A stretch of DNA of 64,000 nucleotides from Dallia pectoralis. Lineage: Eukaryota > Chordata > Actinopteri > Esociformes > Umbridae. Each line of letters begins with the position of its first letter. The first letter of the stretch is position 1. The stretch is from assembly GCA_029465975.1 (NCBI GenBank), contig CM055753.1, positions 6,438,882 through 6,502,881 on the forward strand. Direction: 5' to 3'. A program made the position numbers and the translations under genes. The notes below the pieces were generated by a model. It ran no database searches. It was not told the origin of the DNA and saw only the letters and a program-made list of their open reading frames with translations. This document shows positions 13,876 through 26,233 of this stretch, one piece after another.

Positions 13876-15078
13876 ATAGTGGTGGCCTGTAGGACTGTAC
13901 CCAGACCAGTACGCTGATATGAGTTTAAGACTAGAGCCAGAGTGGTGGCCTGTAGGACTGTACCCAGACCAGTACGCTGATATGAGTTTAAGACTAGAGC
14001 CAGAGTGGTGGCCTGTAGGACTGTACCCAGACCAGTATGCTGATATGAGTTTAAGACTAGAGCCAGAGTGGTGGCCTGTAGGACTGTACCCAGACCAGTA
14101 CGCTGATATGAGTTTAGGACTAGAGCCAGAGTGGTGGCCTGTAGGACTGTACCCAGACCAGTACGCTGATATTAGTTTAGGACTATAGCCAGAGTGGTGG
14201 CCTGTAGGACTGTACCCAGACCAGTACGCTGATATGAGTTTAAGACTAGAGCCAGAGTGGTGGCCTGTAGGACTGTACCCAGACCAGTACGCTGATATCA
14301 GTTTAGCACTAGAACCAGAGTGGTGGACTGTAGGACTGTACCCAGACCAGTACGCTGATATGAGTTTAAGACTAGAGCCAGAGTGGTGGCCTGTAGGACT
14401 GTACCCAGACCAGTACGCTGATATGAGTTTAGGACTAGAGCCAGAGTGGTGGCCTGTAGGACTGTACCCAGACCAGTACGCTGATATTAGTTTAGGACTA
14501 TAGCCAGAGTGGTGGCCTGTAGGACTGTACCCAGACCAGTACGCTGATATGAGTTTAAGACTAGAGCCAGAGTGGTGGCCTGTAGGACTGTACCCAGACC
14601 AGTACGCTGATATTAGTTTAGGACTATAGCCAGAGTGGTGGCCTGTAGGACTGTACCCAGACCAGTACGCTGATATGAGTTTAAGACTAGAGCCAGAGTG
14701 GTGGCCTGTAGGACTGTACCCAGACCAGTACGCTGATATCAGTTTAGCACTAGAACCAGAGTGGTGGACTGTAGGACTGTACCCAGACCAGTACGCTGAT
14801 ATGAGTTTAAGACTAGAGCCAGAGTGGTGGCCTGTAGGACTGTACCCAGACCAGTACGCTGATATCAGTTTAGCACTAGAACCAGAGTGGTGGACTGTAG
14901 GACTGTACCCAGACCAGTACGCTGATATGAGTTTAGGACTAGAGCCAGAGTGGTGGCCTGTAGGACTGTACCCAGACAAGTACGCTGATATGAGTTTAAG
15001 ACTAGAGCCAGAGTGGTGGCCTGTAGGACTGTACCCAGACCAGTACGCTGATATGAGTTTAAGACCAGTAGGACTGTA
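13876..15078. repeat. 63-bp minisatellite (about 19 copies)
   Basis: The unit includes GTGGCCTGTAGGACTGTACC, CAGACCAGTACGCTGATATG and AGTTTAAGACTAGAGCCAGA. Variants (TAAGACTAGAG, TAGGACTATAG, TAGCACTAGAA with GTGGACTG) recur in groups, suggesting block duplication. A 63-bp period keeps frames open on both strands (395 codons on minus). Confidence 0.95.
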
Positions 15079-15084
15079 CTAACC

Positions 15085-16225
15085 GGAATATGCAGGTACA
15101 CTTCTGTTTACTGTGGTCAGTTTTTTGTAGTCCACCACCAATTTGTGTGTATGTGATCGTATCACCTTTATTGATGGTTAGGTGTGTCATTGTAGTGTGG
15201 TCAGTGCAGAGCCAGCCGAGATGCTGGGTTGTGGGGGTATGTACGTGTGGGCCTGCCTCAGGAAGTGCTGCTGTGCTGGGATAACACCGGCCTGAATGAG
15301 GGACTATAGAACCGGGGGCTTGGTGGGTGGGTTGGGACTGGGGGGTGCATGCAGGCGACAGGCGTCTCTCTCTCCCCCACCTCTACACCCAGGTCCAAGC
15401 CCGGGGAGAGCATTGTGAGGCCCAAGGCTGAACCGAGGTCCCAGGGCGGGTCCGATGACCACACACCAAATCAGAGGAACATCTAGGCTTTTGTCATTGT
15501 GTATTGCCGGTTCCCCCGGGCCTCCGCGCAGACAAATGGGAACAGGCCCCGGAGGTTCTACAGCTCAGGAAGTATAGTGTTGTCGGAAAGGAAACCGTAA
15601 CGTACTCAGGTTTGCTCGCCAGCGGCAAAGCGAGACTACATCTCTCCCATATTCTTATTACGTGGACCTGGCTGTGAGAGGATATGCAGTGATTTGTTTT
15701 GAAGTAAAATGGACTATAGAAGCCGAATGCAAATATAAAAATAAAATATTAAACCGTTGATGCTAGACCAAACTTTCATTAGGTTATCCCAACATTTTCC
15801 CAACTCTTTTTTTTAGGAAGACAAACAGGCCTTTCTCACAACAGCAGTTGTGAGCACAAAGTTCTTATTCACCAATATTGGTTATTGAGCATCAAGCTCT
15901 AGTAAAACTACAATGACCAGACCATCAACCAAAACCATTAGGGTTTTTATCCTCAGAGAACTAAGCTGCCTGTTCAATAAGATACAGCAGCTTGTTGGAC
16001 TCCTAGTCCAGCCAACAAGTTTGATTATATCATTTGATCCAGGCAGGAGGTGTCTGCTGAGACAATAAGCCTGAGAAAAAATAGATCCACAAAGTGTGAA
16101 AACGGGAGAGAAAGGGAGAGAGAGTTTGGTAAGAGAATGAGAAAGTGAGAAAAAGTAAGAGAGAGTTTGGTTAGAGAGTGAGAGAGTGAGAGAATGTGAC
16201 TAGAGAGTGAGAGAGAGTTTGGTTA
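15085..16225. other. no gene seen
   Basis: About 1.1 kb of mixed, partly AT-rich sequence with no coding signal I can support; GA-rich short motifs near 16,095-16,220. Confidence 0.55.
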
Positions 16226-16226
16226 A

Positions 16227-16354
16227 CAGCAGCAGTATCATCCCAGTATCATCCCAGTATCATCCCAGTATCATCCCAGTATCATCCCAGTATCATCCCA
16301 GTATCATCCCAGTATCATCCCAGTATCATCCCAGTATCATCCCAGTATCATCCC
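16227..16354. repeat. 11-bp (CATCCCAGTAT)n, about 12 copies
   Basis: Perfect units of CATCCCAGTAT. Confidence 0.95.
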
Positions 16355-16448
16355 AGCTCCCTGGGATCTGTAAACACATTTAGCAAGTATTATCATGGGC
16401 TCCTGGTATTCACTTCCTGGTGGTAGATAACACACAAACAAACAGGCA

Positions 16449-16496
16449 AACACACACACACACACACACACACAGGCACACAGACACAGGCACAGG

Positions 16497-16572
<76 letters not shown>

Positions 16573-16586
16573 CACAGGCACACACC
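16449..16586. repeat. (CA)n microsatellite
   Basis: CA runs with CAGGCA interruptions. Confidence 0.95.
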
Positions 16587-16699
16587 CTCTCTATCTTTGT
16601 CTGTTTTTTTTCTCTTTCTTTCTATAAACACGCAAACACAGTCACACACACTTGTAGCATAGCTCTCCCACACTCACATCTGTTTTGATTTGATTTCTT

Positions 16700-17230
16700 T
16701 TCAGTCTCCCTCGTCTCCCTCGTCTCCCCCGTCTCCCCCGCTTTCCTCCCACCTCTTACCCCCCCTGTCCACTTCTTCCCCCTTACTACTCCCAGTAGGT
16801 AAAATGTCATGAAACCTACAGGCTCCTCCCCCTCCTCCCAACACACACCCACACCGTTCCACTCCTTCCCTCTCCTCCCCTACCTTCCTCCTCCTCCTCC
16901 CCCTCCTCTTCGCCACTCCCTTCTTCCTCCTCCCCCTACCTTCCTCCTCCTCCTCCTCCTCCCCCTCCCTTCTTCCTCCCCCTACCTTCCTCCTCCTCCT
17001 CCTCCCCCTCCCCCCCCCCCCCTCCCTCCCCCCCCTCCCCCCCGCCCCCTCCTCCTTCTCCCCCTCCTCTCTCTCTCTCCCTTCCTCCCCCTCCCTTCCT
17101 CCCCCTCCTCCCCCCCGCCCCCTCCTCCTCCTCCTCTCTCTCTCCCTTCCTTCTCCTCCCTCTCCCTTCCTCCCCCTCCTCCCCGCCCCCTCCTCCTCCT
17201 CCCCCTCCTCTCCTCTTCCTCCCTCTCCAG
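16700..17230. repeat. CT-only pyrimidine tract, (CCT)n and (CCTTC)n-like
   Basis: About 530 bp of nearly pure pyrimidine on plus, densest at 16,860-17,230. The polyproline-like open frames are artefacts. Confidence 0.93.
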
Positions 17231-17449
17231 TTGTCTGAACGGCAGGTATAGGGTATCAGGATGGTGAGCGTACAGGATGCAGCGGGCCACGTATCCATGG
17301 CTGCTGTTGCCGCCGGCTCCCAGCGTTGACACAGTAAACCGACACACACACACTCCGGCAGGAGGGAGAGCTCTGGCGGACCGCCGCTCACACGGAGATT
17401 GAGTTACTGCTGAATTAGATCTGAGCTGTGGGAACCAGCACCTTCTCCC

Positions 17450-17930
17450 AGACACACACACACACACACTTGCTTACATATACACTTGCTAACCCACACA
17501 CACACACACACACTCACACACACGCATACGTAACCACACGCTCACATACAATGCACACACACGCTCTTCAACAGATGCATACAGCCATGCACACACACAC
17601 ACACACAGACTGTTCATTCACACGCCTACACACACATAGTCACATTATACTAACCAGCCATACATATAAACAGACACACACATACACAAACTATATATAA
17701 ACAATACACTAACACACCTTCACACAGACACACACACACACCCAAACTATATATAAACAATATTCCGGTAGAAATTACACAGTATATATACACCTACAGG
17801 ACACACACACGCATAAATAAATTACAGACACACACATACCAACACAACTACACACAAAGATGCATACCTACACACCTTCACAGAGATACACACACCTACA
17901 CGCCTTCACAGAGATTCACACACCTTTACA
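17450..17930. repeat. CA-rich degenerate region
   Basis: Many short CACACA runs mixed with TA-rich pieces; AACTATATATAAACAATA occurs twice. Confidence 0.85.
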
Positions 17931-19716
17931 CAAAAACACAGAACATGAACACCAACTCCATATCATAAACTGACCTCAGTTCCAGCGTTTGAACACAGGT
18001 TTTTTTCAACACAAACGTTTACGTTGAAGTAGCTGACACGTTGTGTATTGACAGTGCAAAACTGGAACGAAACGTGACGTTTAAACCCAAACAACTCTAT
18101 CGCTGACTGTATGGTATTCATAGATGAAAACATTAAACCCAAACCTCCAGCGGTCAGGGGTCGTGGTTGTCCCTCGTGGCCAGGGCAATGGACCGTTATG
18201 TTGAAGGTCGATGGTGGGTTCTGGTGCCAGTGTTCTGGCCCTGATTAGTGTAGCTGCTGTGCACTTTAGTAGAGGGGGGTAAAGTGGAGTGGTGGGTAGA
18301 CTTGACTTTCAGCCAGATAAAAGACCAGTAGAAAGAAAACAGCTAAACAAGCGGGCAAACTCTCAACAAGTAAATTGCCCTCCAGCTTTCTCATGCTAAT
18401 GGCCTCTCCGTTTTGTATGTCTGTTCTGTATGTGCGCTCTGAGAGCACTGGAGACCCAGAACCTTTTGCTACATTCAAAGACCAACTGCCCACCAGTCAG
18501 TAAGGGTCTCCCGCAGCTTTACTGAGTTGCCTCCACTTTCCCAGCCTGGCCACTTTAACCTCCCTCACTCTTACCTCCCCCACTAGTGTCTCCCCCATCT
18601 GCCTGATCTAGTCCAGTCTCCCCCTCCAGCCTCCCCCTACCCAGCATGCTCTAGTCCAGTCTCCCCTTCCATCCAACACTGCGGTGCCTCCCGCAATTCA
18701 GTCTCCTCCAGTCCAGCCCGTTCTAGTCCGGATGGACCAAGCCCAATAGCAGCCCTTGTTTCTGTTCATCAACTGCCGTTTCTAATGGACCACAGCTCGT
18801 CTAACGGATGAAACGTTCCAACCATATACGGATTCCTTTCACTGCCTCTTTTCTATCTTTTTTTTTTACTGTCTTTCTACTTACTTTCTTTGTACTTTCT
18901 CTGTTTCTCTCTTGCACGCTGGCTCGTTTCCACTGGTCCTCCCCGGTCTAAGTGACTGATGTGCAGGCGTTCATATAAAACTTCACAGAAGGGCTATTTC
19001 CAAAGTCACCGTTGACCAGGGCTGAGATTTAAACGGGTTAGTGGTATTCATTAAAAAGAAAAATGGTGACTGGAGTAGAACTGTGATTTTTTTTCTCATC
19101 CCTTGAGCAGCACATCAGTCTGATTCATACTACGTGGGGACACATTGCTGTGCTGCCTGGGATATATTCTATTCACATTTTCCAGCACAGTTCCAGCCAT
19201 TGGTGGTTGTGTAACCAGGCTGCTCCGGTAATGGTTGTGTACATTTAACACTGTCTCTATGTGTTGTGTGAAAACTAAGAGGTCTAGGTAGGACGAGGTT
19301 TTCCTCATTAATTTGATTAATCCCAAACTGTAATGTCATCAGTAAAAGATAACTAATAGAAACATTCGACCCATTTAAAAAATGTAGTGGAGGGAGGTTT
19401 ATGGCAAAAGTATTTGGGTTAGGAATAATCAACTTTGTTGGTTGTGGGTTAGGATTTGGGCTAGGATTTAGGTTTGGTTTTGGGTTAGAATGGTTTTGAG
19501 TAAGGGTTTGGGTTGGAATTTGGGTTAGGTTTTGGATTAGGTTTAGGTTCTGGGCTACATAGGACACAGAAATTTTGCTGTTATTGAGCTTCAGGTTCAA
19601 GTTAGCCTAAAGTTTAGGTTTAGAATGAGTAAAAGTCAAATTTTCGAAGGGCAGTCAACTTTGGTGTGTCTATTTAGATATCTGCTCACTGGGTGGTGGA
19701 GGAGCGGAGTGAGGTG
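17931..19716. other. no gene seen
   Basis: About 1.8 kb of mixed sequence. 19,425-19,560 is rich in GGTTAGG/GGTTTAGG-like words, a degenerate G-rich stretch. No coding support. Confidence 0.55.
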
Positions 19717-19940
<224 letters not shown>

Positions 19941-20113
19941 AGGAGCTGTCAGTAGCTGCAGCTGTGACCACATGATTACCTGTGTCCCCTTTAATGTAAA
20001 CCCCACAGTTTAGATTGAAATACGAGGGCCAGCCGAAAGCCACCAGACAATGTGTTTAAGAGATAGAAAACAAACGTCCACGGTCTCAGGGTCCAGTTTC
20101 AGTTTTTACCATT

Positions 20114-20143
20114 CGCACACACACACTCACACACACACACACA

Positions 20144-20178
<35 letters not shown>

Positions 20179-20192
20179 ACACACACACACTC
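20114..20192. repeat. (CA)n microsatellite with CACCCACA interruptions
   Basis: CA run of about 79 bp. Confidence 0.94.
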
Positions 20193-20407
20193 AGCACTGG
20201 GGCGGTGGGGCGGTGGGTCGGGCCTGGGAACATGCTGAGAGAGGGTCTAGTGTCAATAAGGAACAGTGGTTGGCCACAATAGGACCAGCCCCGGACAACG
20301 CCGCTGACAGACAACCACACAAAGAGCCTGGACCGACTCCCCCGACTCTCTCACACACATCGAAGAATGGGCCAGTGTGTGGCTGTGAGCTGCTCACTGT
20401 TTGATGA

Positions 20408-20506
20408 CTGTGTGTGTGTGCGTGTGTGCGTGTGCGTGTGCGTGTGTGTGTGTGTGTGCGTGTGTGTGTGTGTGCGAGTCCGTGTGTGCGTGCGTGTGTG
20501 TGTGCT
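20408..20506. repeat. (TG)n/(CGTG)n microsatellite
   Basis: TG run broken by CG steps. Confidence 0.94.
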
Positions 20507-20684
20507 TACCGGCATACACCTGTGGCAGACATGCATGTCGTATGCAAACACTAAGCAAATTGATAAGCACGAAAGATAAACAACATAATATTGTATTCAT
20601 GTCAAGATGGTTAGATACTGGTCGAATTCAGCAAATCAGTATTAAGGAGATTAATTGGTGTAGTGGTTTTTTGAAGGTGCAGTG

Positions 20685-20985
20685 ATGGCAAGGTGTAGTA
20701 TTTCAAGGTGTAGTATTACAAGGTGCAGAATTTGAAGGTGTAGTATTTGGAGGTGTAGTATTTAAAGGTGTATTATTTAGAGGTACAGTGTTTTTATGAT
20801 GTAGTATTTGGAGGTGTAGTATTTGAAGACGTAGTATTTGAAGCTGTTATATTTCAAGGTGTAGTATTTGAAGGTGTTGTATTTAGAGGTGTAGTATTTG
20901 AAGGTGTAGTATTTGGAGGTGTAGTATTTGAAGGTGTAGTAATTATAGGTGTAGTATTTCAAGTTGTAGTATTTAGAGGCGCAGT
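20685..20985. repeat. 15-bp minisatellite (about 20 copies)
   Basis: The unit is GGTGTAGTATTTGAA, with variants (TTGGA, TTAGA, TTTCA). The period is a multiple of three, which explains the open frames here. Confidence 0.92.
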
Positions 20986-21264
20986 TGGCCATGTGCTTCT
21001 CCATCCACAACACTGCAATTAAAAGTTGTGTAACACAAACAGCCGTGTAATGACACATGGTACACACCGAAAGCCTGTATCAACGGTCTAACTGCAACTA
21101 GTGCTGAGAAGACTTCACCAGATATGTGTTGACTTAGAATAACCAAGGAACTAGTGCAAGTTCTCTCCATCTACAGCCTGCGTCTGAGGCCACAATACAA
21201 GGTAAGTGCTGCCATCTTGTTGTGGGGTTGAGAAACTCATTACTAAATGTTATTTCAATCCCAG

Positions 21265-21278
21265 CCACTAGATGGCAG
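21265..21278 (+). promoter_or_regulatory. candidate CTCF site, CCACTAGATGGCAG
   Basis: CCACTAGATGGCAG fits the CTCF core consensus CCASYAGRKGGCRS at every position. It lies between the tandem-repeat-rich flank and zbtb10. Binding is inferred. Confidence 0.5.
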
Positions 21279-21511
21279 TATTGTGTCAATGCAATCAGAG
21301 TTTATTACTGACTAGGATTTCAGTACATTTTCCAGAAATCCCAGATCAAACATTTACAATAAATTCTGAAACCGCAAACCAGGATTTTTGGAAAACATGT
21401 ACATTATGAGAAAGTTACCAAAATATTTCCTCGTCACCTGTAATTAAAATACGATGATCACAGTCAAATATATCAAATATATACATGACTTTTTAAATGC
21501 AAAAGCGTACT

Positions 21512-21752
21512 GGCATACTTTAGGAGCATACTTTAAGAGCATACTTTAAGAGCATACTTTAAGAGCATACTTTAGGAGCATACTTTAGGAGCATACTTTA
21601 AGAGCATACTTTAAGATAATACATTAAGAGCATACTTTAAGAGCATACTTTAAGAGCATACTTTAAGAGCATACTTTAGGAGCATACTTTAAGATAATAC
21701 ATTAAGAGCATACTTTAAGAGCATACTTTAGGAGCATACTTTAGGAGCATTA
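21512..21752. repeat. 13-bp minisatellite (AGCATACTTTAAG) beside the hAT element
   Basis: About 17 units of AGCATACTTTAAG/AGCATACTTTAGG, with two diverged units reading ATAATACATTAAG. Confidence 0.92.
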
Positions 21753-21765
21753 CTCTAGTGGAGTG

Positions 21766-22843
21766 CAGTGCCGTAACTACCATTGAGGACACCGAGGTCA
21801 TGTCCGAGGTCATGTCCTGTATTTTTTTAGTAATTTCATTGTGAATGGAAAATAGCCGACGAGTCGAGAAGTCTACGGATCGTCGTCACGGACACGTAGC
21901 CTACTTGTCTTCTCAGTCAAAACAAAAATTGTTGGCTGTAGTCGTTGTCTTCAGGACTTAACTCGTCTAATATATATTTTTACACATAGGCGTAATCTTA
22001 TGGGGGGGGGACACGTCCCCCCAATATTCAAAGAAGGAAAATTGGTCCACCCCATATTGATCATAGGCTACTGTATGATTATGCGGGCAATATCGATGTG
22101 ACTGCTAAAACATAACGTCTTTCTTTTCAGCACCGAAAATATAAAATCCCGGTCGGTCCATTTCACAAATCCATTTGACTTGCCTTACACATTAACAAAA
22201 GTTATTTCTCCTGAAATCCATGTCATGTTTTCCCTATACCTTTGTACTCTTGTGAGCGCGGAATGAGACCGACATGGCCCATGGATGATATTCAGTATTT
22301 GTTGAACATAATCCCTTAGATAACGACTAGGTGCATTTCACTAGAATTTCGAATTGTAGAATTAGTGCGAACTTCGATTGCAATACTATACAGCTTTAAT
22401 GAATGGGACTTTAAAAAAGCCAGCTGATACTACCCAGGGACGGACTGGGACTAAAAAAGTAAAAGCACAACATATTTATTAATATTAGCTGCTGCATGTG
22501 GCATTTAGAGCCAAAATGTTTAAGTTTAGCTGTTTTAAATACATCATACACATGGTCAACATTAGAATTCAGAAAATAAAATCTAAAGACATAATGTGGC
22601 TTCTGGTAGGGGGAATCGAACCCGCGTCGAAACAGATTAGTGGGGAAATAACAAGTGATGACTATGAGTGATGGAGTACCAGATCACACAGATGGCCAGT
22701 CCGCTCCTGCTACTACCTATATTACAGGTAGGTTAGCAGCATTTCGCAAACATTCAAACTCAGACTTTTATTTTCTTTTGATTAAAAAAGGGGGGGGGGG
22801 TATTTTTGACCTCGTTATTTGAAAAATCCTGGTTACGGCACTG
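21766..22843. mobile_element. hAT-type non-autonomous element, 1,078 bp, exact 8-bp target duplication
   Basis: Left end CAGTGCCGTAACTACC; right end, inverted, CAGTGCCGTAACCAGG. GTGGAGTG lies immediately on both sides (21758-21765 and 22844-22851), exact over 8 bp. No transposase frame. A 275-bp hAT is inserted in it at 22435. A segment near 21,987-22,020 (AGGCGTAATCTTAT, then a G run and ACACGTCCCCCC) resembles the left end of the nested element at 48,386. Confidence 0.93.
22435..22709. mobile_element. 275-bp hAT MITE nested in the 21.8-22.8 kb element
   Basis: Ends are CAGGGACGGACTGGGAC and, inverted, CAGGAGCGGACTGGCCATC. Flanks are ATACTACC and CTACTACC (7 of 8). An internal segment carries a perfect Pol III B-box-like GGTTCGATTCC on the minus strand (about 22,613-22,625). 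Confidence 0.87.
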
Positions 22844-23119
22844 GTGGAGTGTTATTCTAATATGGACCTTGGCTTGAAGCCAGTTTTACATTATTCTATA
22901 ATTGCAACCCTGAAACCAGGTTATTATATATAGTTCAGACACCAGGTGGGGTAAAGGTAAAAAAGATAAGGCTGCTTGTATGGTAGTAGAGCAAATAAAA
23001 AGTTCAGTATCAAACTGATTTCCTTAAAATGTAATTATTTCGGTCAGAGGTTCTAGTTGCATCTAGCTGGAAAATGTTATGTAATAGCAACTGTAAAGAA
23101 ATGAAACCAAGATCAAGTT

Positions 23120-25939
23120 TAAGTAATATCAAAGTTTTATTTTGAAAATGTATTATAGAGGAACAGTAGAAGTACAATTGAAACAGAAAAAAAGGAAAAT
23201 GTATTCATTTTGAAAAACGTAAAAAGAGTAACCTGACTGGTTTAATGTTAAGGTTTGAGCCCAGAAAGACCTATTGGTTTTGCATCACTGTAGTTGGAAA
23301 AGAGTTAAAAAATACACATTTGAAAAGAGCTTTAAAAAATACAGCCAGAAAAAAACCTGTTTCTGTAGTAGTGTTTCATATACGTTTTGTCCATTAAACT
23401 ACAGCATAAACAAATCTAAAGCAATACACCATTTTTGAGTTTATCCGCTGTACAGTAAATGAGTCAAATCAAGGTATAAAAACAAGAAACAGGGTTTGGT
23501 TTGGACGAGCACAGGTGTGAACAAATAGAGTGGAAGGTTAGGGCAATGTTCATTAGGGCACACCGTAGCAATACAATAAGTTATGGGGACTGAAAAACAA
23601 CACATTTTTATTTTGTTTTATTGGACAAGTACAGGTAGCACAGCACCTCCCTGTTGAACTTTCTGTTGGTGCTTTCTGAACACAACAAAGTATGACATGA
23701 CACAAAGCCAGGCCAAGGTTTTGAACCAGCTAACTAACTGCAGATGTTTGTGTTCCATTAAGTAAAATCAACTACTTAAATAATATATATTTTTTCATAT
23801 ATATATATATTTTTTTCTCATATATTCTCATATATATATATATATACGGAATCCTTCCCACAGTGATTTGAAGGTAAATTATATTTTACAAAAATGGATG
23901 AGGATCATTCTATAGATTTCTTTAAAATACATTTGCATTTCGAGTCATGGGAGATAAAACATCTCTGTATCATTATAGCACTTCCAATATATCCACTGCA
24001 TATGAACAGAAACTGCCGTTATGAGGTATAAACCTGCAAGCAACCTAATGTCTTATCAAATATGTGCTTAACGAAATCAAATAAAAAAGGAAATACATCT
24101 GTATAAAGAACAAATAAAACAATATATGCATCTTGGGTAAAGTGAATGATTATTTTGTGTGTGAATAAAAACATTAAAATCGGACAATTACATACACAAG
24201 CAAGGATCTACACACTATAGCGTTTACCTGGCTTTTATCATTAGCTCTACAGGAATTCATTAACAACAATTTGGTTGGACATATAGACAGAAATTAACAG
24301 TCTTGATTGCATTCGAGTCAATATAATATTATTAAATAACAAATCGTAAAAGAAAACAAAGGATCTGCACGGTAGAGGAAAGACAGTTTTCATATAGTTC
24401 CGTTCAGACCCGCTTCGGGGAAGCAAGAAAAGACATCGAAAATAAAGGATTTTCACTAACGCAAAAAAAATAAAAATAAGTGCATGTCTATGACGCGCCA
24501 TAGAGCTTCACTTTAGAATGAACAAAGTGTCCTAACCTGGCAGACAAAATTAAAACAATCATATCAAATTAAATAACAAACAAAAACTGATTGTAGAAAT
24601 GTCATGATTTTTAAAAATGGAGTTTCTCTTTTGGACTTCATACATCACATTTTATGATCCATCTTACAACCAACGTTCAAGAGTATATATATCTATATAT
24701 AACCTGTACCTAATATAAACCACATACTGTATATATAAAGGTAGCTTCTCAACCTAGGTCCTTAAGTCATTTTTACAAGTACTGCCGGTAGTTCTACAAA
24801 ATGGTATGCGTGCGTGTGTGTGTGCGTGCGTGTGTGCGTGTATTAAATAAAAAAAGACAATGGCAAAGCATACCTGATAGGAGCCGTAGCACAACAGTGT
24901 TCTATAGATAGCTGATTAATATATATATGTATCTATATATTTATATATATTTAACTGAGTCAGTTTAAGCTTTATGATTATAAACATCATATACAGCTGT
25001 AGGTCCAGTATTTCGCGACATAAGCATTACAGCACCAAACGTTTCCGTCATTTGGCAAAATTCAAGCTTTAAGTGAATGTCAAAATGCTTTATAAAGTGT
25101 TACTGTGTGGTGCTGTGATTCGTATAAAGCTAGCAAATAACATTTCCCCTTATACTTTCGCTTTATTTTTCTAAGTATTTTTCTCTTTTTCTCAACTCGA
25201 CTTTTTTCAGCATTTTTCAGTAGTTTTTTGTTTCCTGCTAAATCTTGGTGTGCGTTCTGCTTGGCACAATAGCACAGCCCCCACTTAAATTAAACTCATA
25301 AATATGGCTGTGATAAATTAGTCACAAAACAGATTTTTTGGTTCCAAGATTTGTGCAGGTAAAATATAGAATAATAATAATTAAAACAAATCAGGCCATC
25401 TAAACATAAAACCTTCTGGTCAGCATATATTGCTCTTTTTTCAACATACTTTCTTCTCAGTCACACCTACCAGTGCACTTTCAAATTTGACAGAAAGTAT
25501 GGTCAAAAACCGAAAGTGAACTTCTACGATAGCAGTTTACAACAAAACAACAGAAAAAATTATATCATTAATAAGCTCATTACTTCTCTTTCATAAATTA
25601 AATAATTATTTTTTTAAGATGATTGGCCTATCGTGACTTAAACAACAATGTACACCACCAACACCCCAAACCCCCCCATCCCGAAATAAAATAAAAATAC
25701 ATCACCATAAACCTGATTTGAATATTAAATTTGTATCTCTTTCTCTAGTGAACAGTAGACCCAGAGTCTGACACAAATAATATATCTTAGTCCCTCTACC
25801 AAAGCTTCTTTCTGTGTCTCGTACAGTAAAACCATTGTAACTAACCTCAAGGTTTGATAGCACTTTGGAGTTGTTGATTGTTTACCAGCTTTTTTATATT
25901 AAATTTTTTTTCCCCGTTTGATTCGATCTGAGCTAGTCG
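23120..25939 (-). other. zbtb10: zbtb10 probable long 3' UTR
   Basis: About 2.8 kb of AT-rich, single-copy-looking sequence follows the stop codon. It has no further coding signal and little satellite content apart from TA-rich runs near 23,780-23,850, 24,680-24,735 and 24,915-24,955. AATAAA on the minus strand (TTTATT on plus) occurs at several places, the most distal being 23136-23141. Human ZBTB10 also has a long 3' UTR. The end point is inferred, not seen. Confidence 0.5.
23136..23141 (-). terminator. zbtb10: candidate distal poly(A) signal of zbtb10
   Basis: AATAAA on the minus strand, the last one before the boundary with unrelated repeat-rich DNA. Nearer alternatives lie around 23,605-23,620 and 25,152. 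Which one is used cannot be told from sequence. Confidence 0.35.
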
Positions 25940-26233
25940 CTAGTCGTCCTCGAGAGCAACACTAGTGTCGCCCTCCTCCCAGTTGGATTGGTCATTGTCG
26001 TTAGGCTCCTCCCCCTCCTCAGCCATGTCCTCGTCGGGCTCCTCCCCATCAAAGTCCTCGTCTTGGCGGACTAAACCCTCCAGGGACTCCAGGCCTTGTG
26101 TTGCCTGGTGTGAGTCGGCACAGTCCACACACACGCCGTAGCGCCGCGAGCCGTGCCGGATCCCAACGCTGGCCGCCAGCATGAAGATCTTCTTACACAC
26201 CATGCATTTGTACTTTTTGTCCTTCTTGTGCAC
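25940..26233 (-). CDS. zbtb10: zbtb10 coding exon 5 (end of finger 2, third Cys motif, acidic C-terminus)
   Basis: The acceptor is CGCCATACAG followed by GTGCACAAG, phase 0, so it completes HSL-VHKKDKKYKCMVCKK. The GTG is an internal Val codon, not a start. KCMVCKKIFMLAASVGIRH, then YGVCVDCAD, is a conserved ZBTB10 signature with two CxxC pairs. The tail is rich in Asp and Glu (EEPDEDMAEEGEEPND) and ends LEDD before TAG at 25942-25940. Confidence 0.94.
   Translation of the reverse strand: MHKKDKKYKCMVCKKIFMLAASVGIRHGSRRYGVCVDCADSHQATQGLESLEGLVRQDEDFDGEEPDEDMAEEGEEPNDNDQSNWEEGDTSVALEDD

Noticed and set aside
13792..14979. 395-codon minus-strand frame
   Set aside because: 63-bp minisatellite with no stop in two strands; no gene context. 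Kept as a finding only because it may mislead.
16809..17467. Polyproline and poly-Gly/Glu frames
   Set aside because: They arise from the pure CT tract; no conserved motif.
19425..19560. GGTTAGG-like words resembling interstitial telomere sequence
   Set aside because: No run of exact TTAGGG units; better described as a degenerate G-rich stretch.
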